A stretch of DNA of 64,000 bases, taken from NCBI GenBank assembly GCA_016712525.1, contig JADJQX010000007.1, positions 1,984,001-2,048,000 of the forward strand, written 5' to 3'. The DNA comes from Myxococcales bacterium (GTDB lineage Bacteria; Myxococcota_A; Polyangia; Polyangiales; Polyangiaceae). Shown here piece after piece: positions 63,165 to 64,000 of the stretch (position 1 is the first letter of the stretch; each line of letters opens with the position of its first letter). The notes under the pieces are model-generated. The model did not search any database and had not been told where the DNA came from. It saw nothing but the letters and a program-made list of their open reading frames with translations. The translations under genes were made by a program, and so were the position numbers.

Positions 63165-64000
63165 TTACCGCCCGGACAAGGCGCCCACACGAAGCCGCGC
63201 GTGCTCGGAAGAAGGGCCGTGGGGATACGCGGAGAGGAGCGCTTCCCAAGCGGCGCGCTCGCCATCGGCCCGGCCGAGCATCGCGTAGGCACGCGCCCGG
63301 CCGGCCATCGCCTCTTCGCGGAGCTCGCCGCGACCGGTCGCGAGGTAGGCGTCGAACGCGGAGAGCGCACGGACGGCCTCACGTTCCTCGAGGAGAATGC
63401 GCCCACGGAGAGCCTGCGCGGTGGCGGCCTCGCGGCTCTTGGGGAACCGCGCGACGAGGTCCCCGTACGCGGCGAGCGCCCCTTGGCGATCCCCGCGGTG
63501 ACGAAGGGCGTTCGCGTGACCGAAGGCGGTCGCGGCGTCGATCTCGGGCTCGGCGGGGGGAGAAGGCGGGGGCACCGCAAGCGGCGTGACGTCGCCGGCG
63601 GACGACGACGGGAGCATCGAAGGCCGCTCGATCCCCGTCGAGGCCGCGTGCTCCGACGGAGCCATATGCGAGACCTTCCCCGGCTCGACGACGGCGCGCG
63701 CGACGATCGGTGCCGGCGGGACGGGAGGCGAGGCGACCGAGGGCTCGGTCGGGGAATCCACCGCGGTGGGCAGCTCCGTCTTCGACGGGAGCGCGGCGGG
63801 TGCCACGGCGGGGAGGCTCGCGGGCGTGACCGGAGACGGGACCTTCTCACGCGTCTCGCTCTCGGCGCCCAGCATCGACGACACTTTGCGCGCGAGGGCT
63901 CTCCCGCCTTCCGAGGCATAAGCCACCGTCGCGAAGAGCACGAACGCCGCGGCCAGGAGGATCGCCACGCGCTTCCAGGGCCGCGGAGCCACCACGACCG
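63165..64000 (-). CDS. Membrane-anchored TPR protein (partial at window end)
   Basis: At least 276 residues; the frame is still open at the window edge, so the start lies beyond or at a GTG at 63995. A hydrophobic helix (VAILLAAAFVLFATVAYA) is followed by a long Pro/Ser/Val linker and a C-terminal TPR pair (FGHANALRHRGDRQGALAAY, then FPKSREAATAQALRGRILLE). In myxobacteria such proteins are often encoded just after an ECF sigma factor gene and may act as anti-sigma-like anchors; that neighbour would be outside the window, so this is inference. Confidence 0.65.
   Translation of the reverse strand, partial: VVVAPRPWKRVAILLAAAFVLFATVAYASEGGRALARKVSSMLGAESETREKVPSPVTPASLPAVAPAALPSKTELPTAVDSPTEPSVASPPVPPAPIVARAVVEPGKVSHMAPSEHAASTGIERPSMLPSSSAGDVTPLAVPPPSPPAEPEIDAATAFGHANALRHRGDRQGALAAYGDLVARFPKSREAATAQALRGRILLEEREAVRALSAFDAYLATGRGELREEAMAGRARAYAMLGRADGERAAWEALLSAYPHGPSSEHARLRVGALSGR

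Overview
The window is about 70% GC, densely coded on both strands, and reads as chromosome of a myxobacterium (Myxococcota, probably Polyangiales). This taxon is inferred from gene style, not from a marker gene. The style signs are many lipoproteins with Asp/Gly/Ala/Ser low-complexity leaders, Hanks-type kinases carrying PEGA repeats or AAA plus TPR tails, a Kazal-type lipoprotein, a von Willebrand A lipoprotein and a membrane-bound MutS relative. No rRNA, tRNA, CRISPR array, prophage or complete insertion sequence was seen. The only mobile-looking item is a 125-bp foldback element at 48705-48829.

Layout. 1-3048: a partial leftward reading frame, a DUF1385/YqhQ membrane protein, release factor 1 and a small conserved-looking protein. 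3129-12115: a 1154-residue lipase-like lipoprotein, a fused protein with a lasso-B2/transglutaminase-like tail, a biotinyl carrier protein, a degenerate CPBP membrane protein, a TPR-AIM24 fusion, PgsA, a Cys-rich secreted protein and an orphan FliQ/SctS export subunit. 12209-17894: a TetR regulator, EpmA/GenX, then a molybdenum cofactor operon moeA-moaC-moaE/mogA-moaD-moaA in which every junction is a 4-bp ATGA overlap. 17910-25015: membrane MutS-like ATPase, small helix-turn-helix-like protein, prolyl oligopeptidase lipoprotein, SurE and an aldehyde dehydrogenase. 25335-36862: Ser/Thr kinase with PEGA domains, several envelope proteins, a periplasmic-binding lipoprotein, release factor 3, PepQ and gamma-glutamyltransferase. 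36917-43621: two convergent signalling giants, a kinase/degenerate cyclase/AAA/TPR protein and an AAA/TPR protein. 43696-48707: a Cys-rich lipoprotein, a frameshifted murein endopeptidase, both subunits of a 3-oxoacid CoA-transferase, a vWA lipoprotein and a GNAT acetyltransferase. 48891-58312: AccD, FolC, YajQ, GlmM, a dienelactone hydrolase, a lipoprotein, EttA and SerC. 58309-64000: a papain-fold-like lipoprotein coupled to serC, a protein with a duplicated four-cysteine module, and a three-gene leftward envelope cluster cut by the window end.

How it fits together. Housekeeping functions dominate: translation (RF1, RF3, EttA, EpmA), fatty-acid, folate and phospholipid synthesis (AccD, FolC, PgsA), cell-wall precursors (GlmM) and Moco. 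Secreted or surface hydrolases and sensor kinases are interspersed. There is no obvious single accessory island. The least explained items are domain combinations (MoaE-His-rich linker-MogA; kinase-dead cyclase-AAA-TPR; membrane MutS; twin Cx6C-x10-Cx6C protein), an orphan type III export subunit, a +1 frameshift in a murein endopeptidase, two 17-bp repeats 22 bp apart in a divergent promoter region, and a window-wide habit of placing TANNNT boxes only 6-13 bp before start codons, which suggests leaderless or very short-leader mRNAs.
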